From assembly GCA_017163975.1 (NCBI GenBank), contig JAFFSR010000364.1, positions 550,001 through 614,000 of the forward strand: a stretch of DNA of 64,000 bases. Direction: 5' to 3'. The stretch comes from Anastatus disparis. Lineage: Eukaryota; Arthropoda; Insecta; Hymenoptera; Eupelmidae. The notes beneath the pieces were generated by a model, which was given only the letters and a program-made list of their open reading frames with translations, was not told the DNA's origin and did not search any database. Below, piece by piece: positions 1 to 13,000 of the stretch (the first letter of the stretch is position 1; each line of letters opens with the position of its first letter). The position numbers were made by a program, and so were the translations under genes.

Positions 1-950
1 GGGTCATTGTGGATAATGGGATATTTAGTAACTATTACGAGTCCGTCTGTTTTAATGTAGGATGTGAATGTCATAACTTGTAATATTGAGAAATAATTTT
101 TCATTGTCGGTGCTATTAACATGTCATCGTATTGCTGTTTTTTATATAAGCTTTGTAGACCATTTATTAGAATTTCAGGTTTTAATAATGCAGGTGATAA
201 TATTCCGTTTCTTGCTATATTTATAGAATTGAATAAATCCGTTATATAAGCTTCATATTCTTCTAGCGATGCATCAATTTCTTGCAAACTAAGTAATACA
301 ATTTGGTTGCCTTAATAATTGTTGAACATTACTGATATTCCAAGACTCCAGTTTATTAATTTATCTTCATTTTCTTTAAATATATAGAACTCCTTTTTAA
401 ATGAATCGAAGGTCTTTTTCATAAACAATGTTTGATTTTTAATTGCTATTAACGAATCTTCTGTATGTTTGTATAGTTTGTCTATCTCTTGATTTATAGA
501 GTCGGCATCATCAGAATTTAAGGTACCAAATAAAAATTTACTCGCTGTTCCTACAAAGTTAAATAATCCTCTCTTCTTTCTGTTGCCTTCTGAGTGTAAA
601 AATAAAGATAATCTTGCGAATAATTCATGTAGTTGTTTTTCTTGATGCATTATGAAATCTTTTGCAGTACAGTGAACATTATTACATACTTCTTTGATTT
701 TTGTTAATCGATTTTGCATGTCTATTTTATTTTGTATAAGGGCTGTAAGATTTATATAATTAACAATAGTCCAAGTGTCTTCGAACACATAAGCAGTTCC
801 GTAATTTTTCTGTAGTATTGGTATATTAGCTGGTGTAATTTCTATATCTGCTTTGCAGTGATGAAACATGTCAATTAGAATGACTGTTAATATTATCATT
901 GTCGCCTTCATCTGTAACAAAGAAGGGATTCGAGATAAGCGTGATCTCAT
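1..950 (-). pseudogene. env: env-like envelope gene of an errantivirus-type endogenous retrovirus, broken and cut by the window edge
   Basis: The reading frame runs from 950 down to the window edge with one in-frame TAA at 312-314. The N-terminal part has a hydrophobic stretch at about residues 15-31 that could be a signal peptide. A basic RKKR site follows at about residues 124-127, directly before a glycine- and phenylalanine-rich segment that looks like a fusion peptide. This arrangement is known from insect errantivirus Env and the related baculovirus F proteins, which fuse membranes after furin-type cleavage. The frame overlaps the end of pol by about 80 bases, as expected if env is made from a spliced RNA. 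The C-terminal anchor lies outside the window. The nonsense codon suggests an inactive copy. Confidence 0.75.
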
Positions 951-3900
951 TAAAATGTCGTCTTAGAATTTTTGTTTTAAATGAAAGCTGAACTGTATGA
1001 CTTTCATTATTGACTGTGAGAATTGTTGCTGGCCCTATAAATCCACGTGATGTTCTAAAATTTACCCTATCCCCTGGTTGTGGGTTGATTCTTGAAGTTT
1101 GTCTATTATCTACTGTGTTTTTATTAATTTCCTTCTGTCTTTGTATATTTTCTCTTGCTTCTTTTGCTTTCTTTGTATTCTCTTCCAATCGCTTATTTAA
1201 TGAATTTAACTTGTCAGAGTTAAAATTTTCTTTAGGTAGAATTCGTCCAAAGAATAATTTAGAAGGTATATATTTTGTTGTAGGATGTATTGTTCTATTA
1301 TAAGCAGTAATAATTGGGTAAAAGCTTTTATTGTTTGAAACTGCTCCAATTATTCTTTTCTTCAAAGTTCCTATAAGTCTTTCTACTATACCATTCGATT
1401 GTGGATGTAATGGAGTTGTTGGTATATATTCTATTTTATGTTTTTCTAATAAATTTTGAAACGCCCTTGATGTAAACGTAGCTGCATTGTCACTGATTAT
1501 TTTCTTTGGTGTTCCCCATTCACTCATTAAATCTTTCATAGATTGCGTAGTTTGATCTAGATTTTTCAATTGATAAACTTTAGCATATCTTGAAAGCGCT
1601 TCTATAATGAAAAGTAATTTTATTATCTTTTCTTCGGCATGATCTATATACCATAATTCGTTGATTTTCTTTGGCGCATTAATAGTACCTGGAGCTTTAA
1701 ATCTACTATTAAAATTTCTTTCTGCACAGTATTCGCAGGTATCGATCCAATTTTTAACCTCTTCTGCTTTTGTTTCCCAACAATATTTACGAAGTTGAAA
1801 CATAGTTTTATCATAAGCCCAATGAGCTTCGCTATGGGCTCTTGCTATTAATGTTTTTCTAGTCTTTTCACAATCCACATGAGTCTGTGCTAGACTCTTA
1901 ATTCGTATTCTTCTTGGAAAACGAGCAAGTTTTGATAATAAATCTTGAGCCGAAGCGTCGTCAAAATTTCTTAATTCTATAATTTCTCCTTTATAAATAG
2001 GGTAATGATTACGTAAATAATTTATTGGTGATCGTATTAATTCTTCATTTGGAGTTAGTATAATGTCTCCTTTACATGCCTGTTTTATTTCTATCTTTCC
2101 ATATTTAGGTTCTTTTTCTGTCTGAAAATATACAAGTGTAATTTCTTTTATACCGCTCTTGGCTGCTATGGCCTTTAAATGATTTGTAGCATCGAAGAAT
2201 TTTTTTCTGTTAAAACCTCTGAGCTCCAATATTTGTCCTTCTGTGTATTTAGACAATATTTCCTTTAAAACTTGTTTTATGTCCTGATCATCAGTATTGT
2301 TGTATATTATGTCACCTTCTATAGCATTAACGTACTTTATTTGTGGGTTTTCTCTTTTTGCTACAAATGCTCGGCTAAGAGCATCGGCATTAGTATTTAA
2401 TTTACCCTTTTTATATTCTACTATAGGTTGAAAATCTGTAATTTTTAATAAAAGTTTAAAAATTCTAGATCCGATTTCTGGTGATTTTGATTTGATGAGA
2501 CCTGCTAATGGTGCATGATCTGTTATTAAAATGAAAGGTTTCCCATATAAAAAATATCTAAAATGACGCATTGCCCATACTGCTGCTAATAATTCCTTTT
2601 CGGTAGTCGAATAATTCTTTTCAGCTTGATTGAGTGTTCTTGAAGCATAGGCACAAGGTAAATCTTTTCCTTTCTTGTAATCACCTTGACTAAGAATTGC
2701 ACCAAGTCCTTCATTACTCGCATCTGTTGTCAGTATGAACATCTCCTCTAAATTAGGATATTTTAATATCGGTGATGATGTTAATTTTTGCTTTAATATT
2801 TCAAAAGCATTTTTGCATTTATCGTCGAAATTAAACGTGACATTTTTACTCATTAGTTTATTAAGAGGTGTTGTGATTTTACCGTAATTTTTAATAAATT
2901 TCCTATAGTATCCGCATAATCCTAGAAATTGTCTGATTTCCTTTAGATTGGAAGGTTGTTTATAATTTCTTATACATTCTAATTTGTTTGGATTAGGATA
3001 TACTCCTTTTTCTGTTATGAGATGTCCTAAATATTCTAATTCTGGTTTTACATATTCACATTTATCAGGCTGCAACTTTAAGCCTACAGTTCTAAGACGA
3101 TCAAATAATATCTGTAAGTTCTTTAGATGTTCTTCAAAGGTTTTTGAGTATACTATAATGTCATCTAGGTATACGAAACATATAGTGCCTATTAGTCCTT
3201 GTAATTTTAAATTCATTATTCTTTGCAATGTTGCAGGTGTGTTTTTAAGGCCCATTGGCATTTATTTAAATTCCCAATGCCCTTTATGAGTAGAAAATGC
3301 AGTACGCTCTCTGTGTTTTGGAAAAACCGGTACTTGATAAAAGCCTGAGGCCAAGTCAAATGCAGAGAAGTATCTCATACCTCCCAATTGGTCAAGAATT
3401 TCATTTATTGACGGCAATGGGTAATTGTCTTGAAGTGTGTATTCATTTCATTTCCTAAAATCTATTACAACTCTATATTTTTGTATTCCTGATGCATCCA
3501 TTTTCTTTGGAACACACTAAACAGGTGATACAAAAGGCGAATTTGACTTTGTTATAATACCTTCATTTTCAAATTTTTCTATTTGTCTGTCTATTCCCTT
3601 ATGTAAAGATAATGGGTGTCGATATAATTTTGAAACAACTGGTTGATTTATTGTTAAATCTATACGATGATACATATTCTTGAGCGATGGTGCATTATCT
3701 CCTTCTAATTGCAAAATATCATTGTATTCTTTAACTAATGTTTGTATTGCTAATGCCTGTTCTCTCGGCAAATGCGATGTGCGTGTATTATCTATAATAA
3801 GTTTATCACGATGATATTTTTCTGTCATGAACATTTGTTTATTATATACTTGTTTCTGTAAGAAAATTCTTTCATAAACATTTTGTTTTTGTTCTTGAAA

Positions 3901-4280
3901 TTCTTCTATCTCTATTTCAGTATCTATTTTCATTTCCTTTACTGACTCATTAACGATGTTGAGTGTTGTACTTTTATTTTGTACTGTATATATTGCTGGT
4001 GTTATTATATTTTTCGGATCGGTTATTATGTACTCTCCATCTGGTATATCTATATCTATTTTTATAAGATTGATTCCTTGATTTACATAAACAGGTTTTT
4101 CATTGAATGTGAATTGTAAAGGGTTGTCTTGTGCATCAAAAATTTTTATATTTTGTTTTTCTGTATCAATTAATGCTTTATAATGTTATAGCCATCCTCG
4201 GCCCAATAACCCATCGGCATCGAGAGGTATTTTATTGCTTGCAACATGATATATAAAGTCCTTTCCACTAAGAATTTTAA
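871..4280 (-). pseudogene. pol: pol polyprotein (protease remnant, reverse transcriptase, RNase H, integrase), Gypsy/errantivirus type
   Basis: One frame runs through the whole region but is broken by TAA at 4186-4188, TAG at 3517-3519, TGA at 3448-3450 and TAA at 3262-3264. The order is Gypsy-like. A protease tail ends in a DGLLGRGW-like motif near 4200, and I could not find the catalytic D-S/T-G, so the protease looks truncated. Next comes the RT N-terminal part, then YLDD of the RT active site about 31 residues into the 871-3261 segment. RNase H follows (TTDASNEGLGAIL and TDHAPL). The integrase has an HHCC finger (HSEAH ... CEYC) and a core with ISDNAATF and the glutamate of GIVERL. The C-terminal part overlaps env. 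The frame is otherwise intact, so the copy is fairly young but cannot make a full product without readthrough. Confidence 0.9.
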
Positions 4281-5824
4281 TAATTTTCCTCCTGTCCCTG
4301 AGGGTCGCATCCAGAGATGCCAGTGCTTTCCATCTGTTGGAAAGATTGCGTTTGGTAATCCTGGTCTTCCCAATAATTCTGACGATCAGGTGGGGTCTTC
4401 GACCATGGTGCCGGATCCTCTAAATAAGTTTTGCTTTTTGAGGCATTGAGGCAAAAATTTACTCTTTGTGCATTTTGATGTTTAAAACAATGCTCTTTGT
4501 CATGACCGTATTTATTACAGTGAGAGCATGTAGGTTTATCCTCTTTTTTATCTGATCGATAATTTTCTTGTCGATCTCGTGAAAAGCTTCTATCACGTGT
4601 GTAATTTTTATCCGGTGTTGAATGTTTCTCACGATTTCTTGAATCATATCTAGAATGACTCCTATCTCTTGAATGTTTTTCATATCTATCTCTTCTGGAT
4701 CTCTCCTCATGTTTATTATAATTTCTATTTCGAAGTTCTTCATCTTCCTTTCGGAGTTTTTCTTCGTATAAGGCTTGTTGATACGCTATCGGTAAAGTGT
4801 GTGGTCGATTTTGTTGTACGGCTAAACGTAAGCCTTCTGGATACAATCCTCTTATAAATTTCGAAATCGCGTTTTTATTTTCATAATTCCGGTGCATATC
4901 TCTAAAATCGTCATTTAAACCATCTATCGAAATCTGTATTCGACGATTTATGTTATTATATCTTTGTATATAATCCGCCACCTTTTCATTTGTTCTCTGT
5001 CTCATAGAGTTACGCATTTCAACTAATTGATCGTATTCAAGTTCTAATTTTCCAAAGTGTGTGTTTAAACATTCTTTGAGTTGCACTGCCGTAGTCACTT
5101 GATTTCTTTCAACTACTTCTTGTGCTTTTCCTTTTAGCTTAACTGCTATTACCTTCCGTATAAGCGCTGATATTTCCTGCTCAGAGCTAAGTTGTCGAGA
5201 GGCGCGAATGATTTAATCAATAAATGCGCTAACATCTGTTGATCCATCATATTCCCTTATCTCTGTTAAGAGTTCACGTATTAATAAATGATGTTCTCTC
5301 GTTAATCCCGGGAGAACATTTAGTCTAGGGTTGTTGTCCCTAACTGCAGGTGGTATACTTGGGATTGGTGGTGGATTTTTATTTTCTGTCATCTGAGTAT
5401 TTAAAATTTGTAATTGCTCTGTCAATAATATTAATTGCTTTTCTAATGCGTCGGCCTTTTCCTTTTGACGTTGCAATTCTTGCACTACATTTTGTTCGTC
5501 TTGATCGCATTGCGTTATGTCTTCATTGGATTTAAATTTCTTTAGTAAACTGTCCATCTTACTGGGTTTTAAATTTATTTTAAATTTATGAAGACCGTCT
5601 GTAGTGTCGTTGAAATTGTTAGAAACGTCAGAAAGGGAAGAAGGTGATCGTGGGGTATTTTCCGATCTTACACTATCGTTATCGTCTTCACGATAATCAC
5701 AATACATACGCGGGTTCCTATGTGTCAACCTCTCAAGTGTGTGTGCTCCGGCTTGAGACGTTGTATGTCTTATAAATAACTTATAAATAAAATGAATGTT
5801 ACAGAAAGTTAGACACGCCTTCAT
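4277..5824 (-). pseudogene. gag: gag-like gene with CCHC zinc knuckle, one nonsense codon
   Basis: The frame starts at an ATG ending at 5824 and is broken once, by TAA at 5213-5215; the two halves are in the same frame. The N-terminal half has a charged, glutamine-rich segment likely to form a coiled coil. The second half has a capsid-like helical region, then an Arg/Ser/Asp-rich basic stretch, then one zinc knuckle CSHCNKYGHDKEHC (C-X2-C-X4-H-X4-C). That knuckle binds RNA in many LTR-element Gag proteins. Position and strand fit the pol and env frames downstream. The C-terminal end runs into the protease region. Confidence 0.8.
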
Positions 5825-6286
5825 TTTTCGGCTTGTCCCGCTGTGTGCTTAAAATTATTGTACGACTTACTTGAAGGTTTTTTTAAGAGATGATGTTTTT
5901 GGAGATCTGGTTGGCTGCGTCTCTTTAACCGCTGGCGGTTCAGAAGTCCTCTTTTATTGTCTAGATGATCCTCTCTTTATCCCTGGGAATGCAGACGTAG
6001 CTTGATGAACCCTTCAACTACTGGTAGTCAACTCCTGAGAGTGTGGGCTATTGTCGCCAGATTAAAGATAAGTTGTCTTGATTTTTTTTTTTTTTTTAAC
6101 TCTCTGTTTCCTCCTGAGAGAAGATATCCTGAGATATCAAAGTTTTGTTTAATTGTCTTTTATCACTTGGCTTCTTTTAATTTTTAAACTCCTCCGTTTT
6201 CTCCTGAGAGAAAATATTTTAAGAAATCGGAGTTTTATTTAATCACTTTTATCACTTGGCTTCACTATCCTCTTACGCTGCCACCA
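5825..6286 (-). other. 5' leader of the errantivirus-type element with probable primer-binding site
   Basis: This is the untranslated leader between the LTR and gag. On the minus strand, TGGTGGCAGCGTAAGA (6271-6286) follows directly after the presumed LTR end and begins with TGG. That is the pattern expected for a primer-binding site complementary to a tRNA 3' CCA end. The tRNA is not identified. An imperfect duplication of about 65 bases is present (about 6108-6175 and 6198-6264), both copies ending in TTTTATCACTTGGCTTC on the plus strand. Confidence 0.5.
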
Positions 6287-6530
6287 ATTTATGTTAACCG
6301 TTAGAACTGTATTTATTAATTTGTAAAGTTTAATTTGTTAAACTTTATTTAATAAACTTGATTTATTAATTTTTATAAATTTTTATTATTATTATAACTT
6401 ATTTTTGTAATTTAGGACGTTGGTTCTTTAGGATAGGTATCCAAGAATAAAAGAATATTTATTTATATATATATATATGTGTGTTGAATTGAACTTATCT
6501 TTATTTCTCCTTCTTGACCTTTAGTACAAT
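6287..6530 (-). mobile_element. probable 5' LTR of the errantivirus-type element, outer edge unknown
   Basis: The sequence next to the presumed primer-binding site should be the 5' LTR. It is AT-rich and has several AATAAA signals on the minus strand and a TATATATA run near 6465. The second LTR would lie before the window start, so the two cannot be compared, and the right boundary given here is a guess. Confidence 0.35.
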
Positions 6531-6790
6531 ATTTTAGGCGAAGCGTAGCCTTAGACGGTAAGTATGAAATTAAGCTGGCGAGCTAAAGACTCTTGGATTT
6601 TTATACTATGGGTAAAAGACAGTTGCATTCTTTCGTATATATGATATTATTGATACTTTTATAATTTCGGGGAAAAGATTGATTGAATTTTGCATGTGAT
6701 GCAGGTTAGAGTTCGATCGCCTCTTGTGCGTCGCATTCTTGTGTGTCGCATTCTCGCGAATGTATAACGTTATTGTTTGCTATCGCAGTC
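6531..6790. other. untranslated stretch between element A and the LTR
   Basis: This probably contains the 3' untranslated tail of element A and the outer part of the retroviral LTR. I see no coding signal and no clear junction. Confidence 0.3.
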
Positions 6791-9670
6791 TCAAGGTAGA
6801 AGACTTGACATATGATGCTTACGGAGTTCAATCACCCATGAGTGAAATGTGCAAGATGAATATAAGTATAAATGTGTTATGAATGTTTGTCTTTGTTTAC
6901 AGTAGTGTGCAAATGAGGATGTCTTGAATGTCATGAGCGAGAATGAGTTGCGTAAAGTCGCAGGAAGATCATTCCATAGCCGCGAAGAAGTGACCAGGAA
7001 CGATCGTAGGCGATACTCAGTGAATGAAAAAGGAATGGTCAAAGGTTTCACATCACCTCTCAAGGACCTCACCGTCCGGTTCCACTGATGCATAGGATAC
7101 AATAAGATGGAGTACAAGATAAGAACATCTTATACAGAAACGTAGAAGAAAAATAGTTTCTTCTACCCGCAGTGGATAACCAGCCTAATGAGAACCTATA
7201 AGCAGAGATGTGCTCACGCCTACCTACACCGAAGATGTAACGTATACCAGAGTTGATGATCCGCTGAAGTCTAAGGTCAAGCTCAGCCAAGAGGTCACAG
7301 TAAACCAAACAGTAGTAATTTAAAAGTGGAAACAGCAATGTTTTTATAAGATGTATACGAAGAGCAAACGTAGTGCTCTTTCTAAAGAAGTTTAGTCTGT
7401 AAAGCAGAGAAAATGACCTATCACACACTTGTGTAACGTGCTCTCTCCAGTTAAGCTTACTGTCCAACCAAACACCCAGAATACGAACAGAGGACTCAAA
7501 TCTAATATTAGCATCGTTCAACGGAACGCCAATTACAGATGATGAGGACAGCATATTTATATAAAAATAGGAGCCAATAATTATTGCCTTCGTTTTGTTA
7601 ACATTCAATTTCAGATGGTTATCAGAGGCCTAATTTGAAATGAGAACAGCATGATCACTCATAAGATTAGTATAAGCGCTAAGTTCAGAAATCGGAAAAT
7701 GCACATAGACTTGCAAGTCATCGGCATATATCAAATGCTGTACACCAGAGTGAAAGTTGGCAGCAACGTCATTAATATAAATGGAGAATAAAAGTGGTCC
7801 AAGCACAGAACCCTGGGGTACTCCTGTATTCAGAGTAACGAAGTCAGATGCATTACCATCAGAGTCAACAACAGACTGCCGTCTATCAGATAAGCAAGAG
7901 GCAAACCACCTGACAACAGTATGCGAGACATCAAGAGAAGTTAGTTTCCGAAGCAGAGTGACATGACACACAGTGTCAAATGCCTTGCTAAAATCAAATA
8001 ACAGAAGCATAGTTACATAACGTCTGTCCATGTTGAGTATAATATCCTGTTAGTTTGAGCAAAGCTGTTTGGGTACTATGTCCAGTTCTAAACCCAGTCT
8101 GATGAGAATCCAACAGATGTCTGGTGGACAAGTAATAATAAAGTTGTTGATGGACGAGACGCTCAAGAACCTTGGACATGAATGACAACAAGGAAATAGG
8201 TCGTATATCATTTATAGTGCGTGGAGAAGAGACCTTGTTGATTGTGGTAATCAACGAGATCTTCCAACATGAGGGAAACACACACTCACGAAACAAATCA
8301 TTAAAAATACAACATAGCAAGGGCCCAATAATTGGAAAAACCCCATGAACAATAGACTGAGGAACCGCATCAAACCCCCTAGCCTGAGAAGTAGAATGAC
8401 ATATTGCCATCCTGATCTCCTCCAAAGTAACCTCATTAAACCTGAATAAAGGCTTATAAAGCTCATCTACATTAATAGTGTTCACATACTCAGAAACAGA
8501 AGGGGCAAGTGGATTAAACGCAATCCCACCAAAGTATCGATTAAGCTCATTTATAGAAAATGAGTGTCGCGAGTTATTATCAGTAGAGCACGTACCAAGG
8601 TTCCTGAGCTCTCTCCAAATCTGTCGCAAGTCCGTAATATCCGATAGTCTGTCATAGTAATATAACAGTTTAGCTGATTCAATGCACTCATGTGCCTTGT
8701 TCCGAGCAGTCCTATAGCATAGTAAGTTAGTATACAGTCGAGTGCATTTGTAGTATCTATAAAGTCGATCTCTCTTATTGATCAAGCGACGATGTTCAGA
8801 GGTGATCCACGGACGATGAGCCCTACCCTGCCTGACCTTCCTCATAGGCACGAATTGTGCAATTGCCTCATTGAGATGGTTGTAAAGACATTCAAGGCGA
8901 GCAGTAGGAGAGGAATCACCATTACATGTAGGGCACCTTAAAGAGCGAAAATATTGAAGAAGTGCAACATCATCAACAGACTTATAATCCAGAAAGGTAT
9001 AGTCTTTAAGCATAGGTTTAGAGAGAGAGGACTTAACAGTCGCAGTTATGAAATTGTGGCCGTCAATGAATGGTATATCAGTCTTCCAAAAGTCGAGTAC
9101 AATGTCGTTGGCATCGACAAAAGACACAAATCAAGCCAGGTGTCAGAAGAATAAGTATGATGAGTTGTGCCATAAGGAACCAAGAAAAGTGCATTCTCAG
9201 TAATCACACCTCTAAGAAACTTAGAGTCATCAGAATCAACGCACAAGTTAGTATTAAAATCACCGAGGATGATCTTCGAACTATAATTATGCATATACGA
9301 TGTTAAATCAAGTATGAAATCTGTGTTAGCTAAGAAGGGAGCATGTGGTGGCCTGTAGACTACACCAAAAAAAATAAGTGAAGCCAAGTCCAGAGAATTA
9401 ACCTCACAAAACAAATATCCAGGAAGACCAGGCTTACCACTCCATTTACCAGAAGAAGAACAAAGGCGCCGCGAAGTAATAGAGTTATGAATATATAATG
9501 CAACACTACCGCCTCTAGTGTTACGATCTTGCCTGTAAAGCACGTAGTCATCAAGCTCTATCAGAGAGTCACCAACGATTTGGCCTAGCTTGGTCTCAGT
9601 TACAGCTATAACATGGAAGTAGGGGTGAGAAACCAGAAAGAGTCTTATCATCTGAATGTGTGCTCTAATA
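6791..9670 (-). pseudogene. non-LTR retrotransposon A (CR1/Jockey group): ORF2 endonuclease and reverse transcriptase, 5'-truncated and frameshifted
   Basis: The coding order on the minus strand is an AP-type endonuclease (9670 to about 9050; motifs VTETKLG, YRQDRN, ILGDFN), a connector, then RT. RT motifs are [60 protein letters not shown] and YADDLQVY. The thumb region follows (7608-7069) and ends near 6791. The frame changes between 9127 and 9046, between 8031 and 7994, and between 7117 and 7069, and there is a TAG at 7630-7632. No ORF1 is present, and the endonuclease begins right at the tail repeat of element B, so A is 5'-truncated there. The clade is not resolved. Confidence 0.85.
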
Positions 9671-10042
9671 GAGACATAGACATAGACATAGACAAACTTC
9701 ATTTGGCCTTGGGGTAAACACCCTGTCTGGCACAATAAGAAAATACAACGACGAATAACAATAATAATAATGTTTCAAATTAATATTTCAAATCAATTAA
9801 CAATAAAAGCAAAAAATAATAGTAAGAATAGTGTAGATTTAACAAGTGAGTATAGTATGCTCGTAAAGTTTTTAAAGTTTTTAAATTCAAGTGTTTAAAG
9901 GTAACTAACATAAGTTTTAATTTTAGTTAAAATTAAAATTAAGTAATTTAAGTAATTTCAAACAGAAGTATATTAGGACAAAAATGCGTATATTTAGTAA
10001 ATCACAAGACGCTATGCCATTAATAGTGACCAGCTGATAAGA
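9671..10042 (-). other. 3' UTR and terminal microsatellite of non-LTR element B
   Basis: On the minus strand the AT-rich 3' UTR ends in a conserved-looking block (GTGCCAGACAGGGTGTTTAC then CCCAAGGCCAAATGAAG) followed by (TCTATG)n at about 9672-9695. Short tandem repeats instead of a poly-A tail are common at the 3' ends of several insect non-LTR elements. The first bases of element A follow immediately. Confidence 0.6.
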
Positions 10043-13000
10043 TCAGCCAGCACCCATCTCATGCTGCCACGATTCACACTCACTCCATAGAAGTCTTTCA
10101 TACAAATAACGTTTAAAAGTGAGAAAATCTTCAGAAGTAAAAGACTCCAATGAAGAGAGTTCTTTGTTGAAGTAGTCAGCCGCAGAATAGACAAAAGAAT
10201 GCTGCATAGCAGCCATGCTAACGTTAAGACAAATAAATAGTCCCGGTGGTAACCTAGCAGAGGAACGCACAGATGCATTAATGTGTTGCCTTACGAACCT
10301 AGTGGCTAAGTATGATGGGTTACCATGAGCAAGCACGTTGAATGCCAAGGAGATATTCAAGTATAGGCGTCTATTTTGAACCGAAAGCCAACGATATTGA
10401 AGATGGAAAGGTGTCACTCTGTTACGGCTGCCTATGTGGCCATGAACAAAACGAATGCAAGCATTAAAGGCTCTATGTAGACGCAAGTTTAGTGTTTGTG
10501 GAATATCATCATAAGTGACTGCTGCATAATCAAAATGCGGAAAAATAAGGGACTCGACGAGCCGTTTCCTAGTATCCTGAGACAAAGCATGTTTATAAAA
10601 TTTCAGTGACCGTAAAGTAGCATGTACCTTACGAATCGTCGCAGAGACTTACTTATTCCAGTCAAGAGTGGAAGATATCCATATATCAAGATTTTTCACT
10701 ACCGAAGAATAGGGAACAATGTTATCACCAACCAGAATATCAGGAGCAGGATTATCCTTCAATCGAGAGATATACTGTTCACTACCAATGATTATGGCTT
10801 GTGTTTTTCCCGCATTCAGCAACAAACCATTATCATTTGCCCACTTTACCACAGAAGCAATCTCATGATTAATAAGATTTACCTCATCTACCAGATTTAC
10901 CGGTGGGAAGGACTTATAAATTTGAAAGTCATCTGCAAAGAGTATATGTTTAGATGAAGACAACACATCAGAGATGTCATTTATATAAACCAAGAACAAT
11001 AGTGGCCCCAGGACACTACCCTGAGGAACACCAGCCGATACAGACGATCATTCAGAAGTATTATTCAAGTTATCCATCACAGAATAAGATCTATCGGATA
11101 AGTAGGAGGCAAACCATTTAATGACAGTATAGAGCAGTTCTTAGAACGTAGCTTGACAAGCAGATCAACATGAGGAACTCTATCAAACGCCTTAGAGAAG
11201 TCAAAGAGAAGTAGCAAAGTAACCATACGGCGATCGATAGCAATTCTACAATCATCCAACAAGTGTAATAGGGCTGTTTGAGTATTATGACCTTTTTTAA
11301 ACCCAGTTTGATAAGTATCAAGCAAAAGATTTGACTCCAGATGAGCTGAAAACTGGGTGTGTACCACCCTTTCCAAAACTTTAGAGATCTCACATAGTTT
11401 GGCAATAGTACGAGTCTGAGTTGGGCTGTCGATCTTAATCTGCTTAGACAATGGTAATAGGAACGCTCTTTTCCAAGCTGTCGGGAAATACCCATGAACA
11501 AGAGAGTCATTTATAATAGAGGTTAAACCATCAGCTATGGAATTGTCCATAAGTTTAAGCATTTCAGCAGAAATAGAATCAGGACCAACAGCTTTAGAGC
11601 CAGCCGAACGCAGAATATTTACTACAATGTTTAAGCTAGTTGGGGTAAAATCAAAGACTGGAATATCTGATCTAAGAGGCGTGGTGAGAACACGGTCAAT
11701 GTCAGCATTGGTCAGAGCAGGGCTAATAGATGAAACCGATGTGTAATGTTTTAAGAGCGTCGATGAAGAAAAATATTTAAGAGGAGACGGCAGAGGATTT
11801 TGAAGCAAGTCCTAACTTGCGAAGTTCAGACCATTTATTTTTGGCCGAAGGAGCAGATAAAAGCTTGTTAGCTATATAATCATCTTTTGATTTAGAGAGA
11901 GAGTTAGAGACTTCATTTCGTAGCTATTTAAAACGAGCATAGTCATCTGCCAAACCAGTTCTCCGAGCCAAGCGATAGTAGTTATCACGACGTTTCATAA
12001 GTAAGCGTAAATCATGAGAAACCCATGGTTTCCGCTTAGGTAAAATTTTAACAACTCTAACAGGAGCAAATTCATCGAAGACTTTAACAAAACTAGAGGT
12101 AAAATTAGTAACCTTAGCATCAATAAAGTGGCCACTCGATTTAGCCAGTTCAGAAAGAGGTTGATGTAAAGTAATTGAACTTGAGTAAGTAGAGTATAAT
12201 GGAGTTGACAGTACACAAGGAGAAAAAGTAGATAATGGACTCGCAGGAAAACATGAAGATAGACATTGAGAAAGTTCAAGTTTAAGAGCAGTAGTATTAC
12301 AATTACTAAAGTTTCTAGTTAAGAAAGATTTAACATCCCTTTCGGGTTTAGAAAACTTGAATTTAATTTCAATTAAATCATGACCAGCAATAAATGGAGC
12401 ATTTGACTTTTCATATGCTAGTAAAGCTGACCTATCGTTTATGGCAAATAAATCTAGCCAAGTGTGAGAATCATGATCCAAGGTGAAAACGTATTGAGTG
12501 GCATCAGAGGGTACCAGAAACAATGATAGAGAATCAAAACATGACCGAAGAGCATCGGACGAGTATGAAGACTTATTTAAATTAATGTTGAAATCACCAG
12601 TTATTATAATATTTTTGTAGTTATACGTATGCTCAGATAGGACAGAGACTATCGAGCGAAGAAGCCTTAGGTCTTACATAAACTATACAGAAAAGTGAAG
12701 AGTTTGCACCAATACTTATATCTAATATGAGAAATTCCGGGGTATTATTAAAAGAAGGATCAGAATGATGTAGAATTTTGGTTTTAAAGGTATCACGAAC
12801 ATAAGCACCAACACCACCACCCAATTTGCCTTGCCTATCCAAACGGAAAAACTCATAACCATCTATATTTATGATGGTAGTGGAATCTAGATCCGAAAGA
12901 AAAGTCTCTGTGACTCCAAAAATATCATAAGCCTTAGACCTACACTGGGATTCAATTTCGTTAAAATGAGTTTTTAGGCGGTTGACATTTGCATGGGCAA

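Noticed and set aside
1010..1303. Plus-strand frames across gag-pol (also 2984-3289, 4246-4449, 4669-4857)
   Set aside because: They are antisense shadows of the minus-strand pol and gag frames.
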